From Microcoleus sp. FACHB-672 (lineage in GTDB: Bacteria; Cyanobacteriota; Cyanobacteriia; Cyanobacteriales; Oscillatoriaceae), in the NCBI RefSeq assembly GCF_014695725.1, contig NZ_JACJOU010000016.1, positions 155,786 through 219,785 of the forward strand: a DNA stretch of 64,000 nucleotides, in the 5' to 3' direction. Position numbers and translations under genes: made by a program. Below the pieces are notes generated by a model. It saw only the letters and a program-made list of their open reading frames with translations, searched no databases and was not told the DNA's origin. This document shows, one piece after another, positions 63,817 through 64,000 of the stretch (position 1 is the stretch's first letter; each line of letters begins with the position of its first letter).

Positions 63817-64000
63817 ATGAAACCGTACTCAGTAGATTTGCGAGAAAAAATAGTCAATGCTTACGACAGAGGCAACACGTCGGTTAAAAAAGTAGCCGTT
63901 CAATTTGGTGTAGCGAAAAGCTATGTACAAAAGCTTCTCCAACTTAAGAAAACTCAAGGTCATCTAGAACCCAAAAAGCAAGGCGGTGGAATGAAGGGTA
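63817..64000 (+). CDS. IS630-family transposase, 5' part only
   Basis: ATG 63817 opens a frame that runs off the window end after 61 codons. MKPYSVDLREKIVNAYDRGN, VKKVAVQFGVAKSYVQKLL and KKQGGGMKG are the helix-turn-helix start of IS630/Tc1-mariner-type transposases (first domain). The DDE catalytic part would lie beyond 64000, so integrity cannot be judged. The left inverted repeat should lie between 63690 and 63816 but I could not define it. Confidence 0.88.
   Translation, partial: MKPYSVDLREKIVNAYDRGNTSVKKVAVQFGVAKSYVQKLLQLKKTQGHLEPKKQGGGMKG

Noticed and set aside
63648..63857. 69-codon minus-strand ORF
   Set aside because: Spans the palindromic repeat and the IS630 start; chance frame.
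1..64000. tRNA, rRNA, tmRNA, SRP RNA and CRISPR arrays
   Set aside because: Scanned by eye for T-loop words, known RNA cores and spaced direct repeats; nothing convincing. A covariance-model search would be decisive.

Overview
The window comes from a cyanobacterium, most likely a filamentous Oscillatoriales-type one. Seen directly: a form IB RuBisCO operon (rbcL-rbcX-rbcS), cyanophycin genes (a CphA2-type synthetase and cyanophycinase CphB), a PCP_red protein, an XisI protein, several Uma2 proteins and many small conserved cyanobacterial genes. HIP1 octamers (GCGATCGC) occur, but the word GCCGGC and its one-base variants are far more frequent. Genus and nitrogen-fixing lifestyle are inference; CphA2 is mostly known from N2-fixing strains.

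1-10.5 kb: the 3' part of a NarL/LuxR response regulator, a branching-enzyme-like GH13 glycosidase, CphA2 convergent to it, several tiny genes, CphB, a relic of a second GH13 gene with about 440 internal codons deleted, and an SDR oxidoreductase. The theme is carbon and nitrogen storage polymers.

10.5-26 kb: a YihY/BrkB membrane protein, a stand-alone one-module NRPS (C-A-PCP-TE), a glycine-zipper protein with LEA-like 18/33-residue repeats, a DUF4258 protein with a fresh 84-bp internal duplication, a Ca2+/H+ antiporter, a 1041-aa membrane-anchored protein with eight repeats of about 80 residues, a DUF2294 protein and a CheY-like regulator whose stop codon overlaps it.

26-38 kb: a stress-type group (GlsB/YeaQ-like protein, a Dps with a degenerate ferroxidase site, DUF2267, a small acidic protein, DUF2231), then DUF3891, the glutathione-dependent formaldehyde pathway (class III ADH plus S-formylglutathione hydrolase), two exported small proteins, a saccharopine-dehydrogenase-like reductase, a prohibitin-like SPFH protein and a 2OG-Fe(II) oxygenase.

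38-52 kb: housekeeping genes including an ABC-F ATPase, THUMP RNA methyltransferase, cyclophilin, pentapeptide-repeat protein, Kir-type potassium channel, ABC exporter, a CcmS-like carboxysome chaperone candidate, an alpha/beta hydrolase and panB.

52-57 kb: an accessory island. An orphan XisI, an AT-rich pair made of a COG4938/DUF3696-like ATPase and a TOPRIM/DUF4435-like protein (PARIS- or OLD-like, the best candidate for a new defence system here), an AlkA-type glycosylase, a ParE/RelE-type toxin-antitoxin pair and a Uma2 protein.

57-64 kb: hisC preceded by a 36-residue membrane peptide gene, a serine/threonine kinase, rbcL-rbcX-rbcS with a strong terminator, a palindromic intergenic repeat, and the start of an IS630-family transposase cut by the window edge. 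I saw no tRNA or rRNA gene and no CRISPR array.
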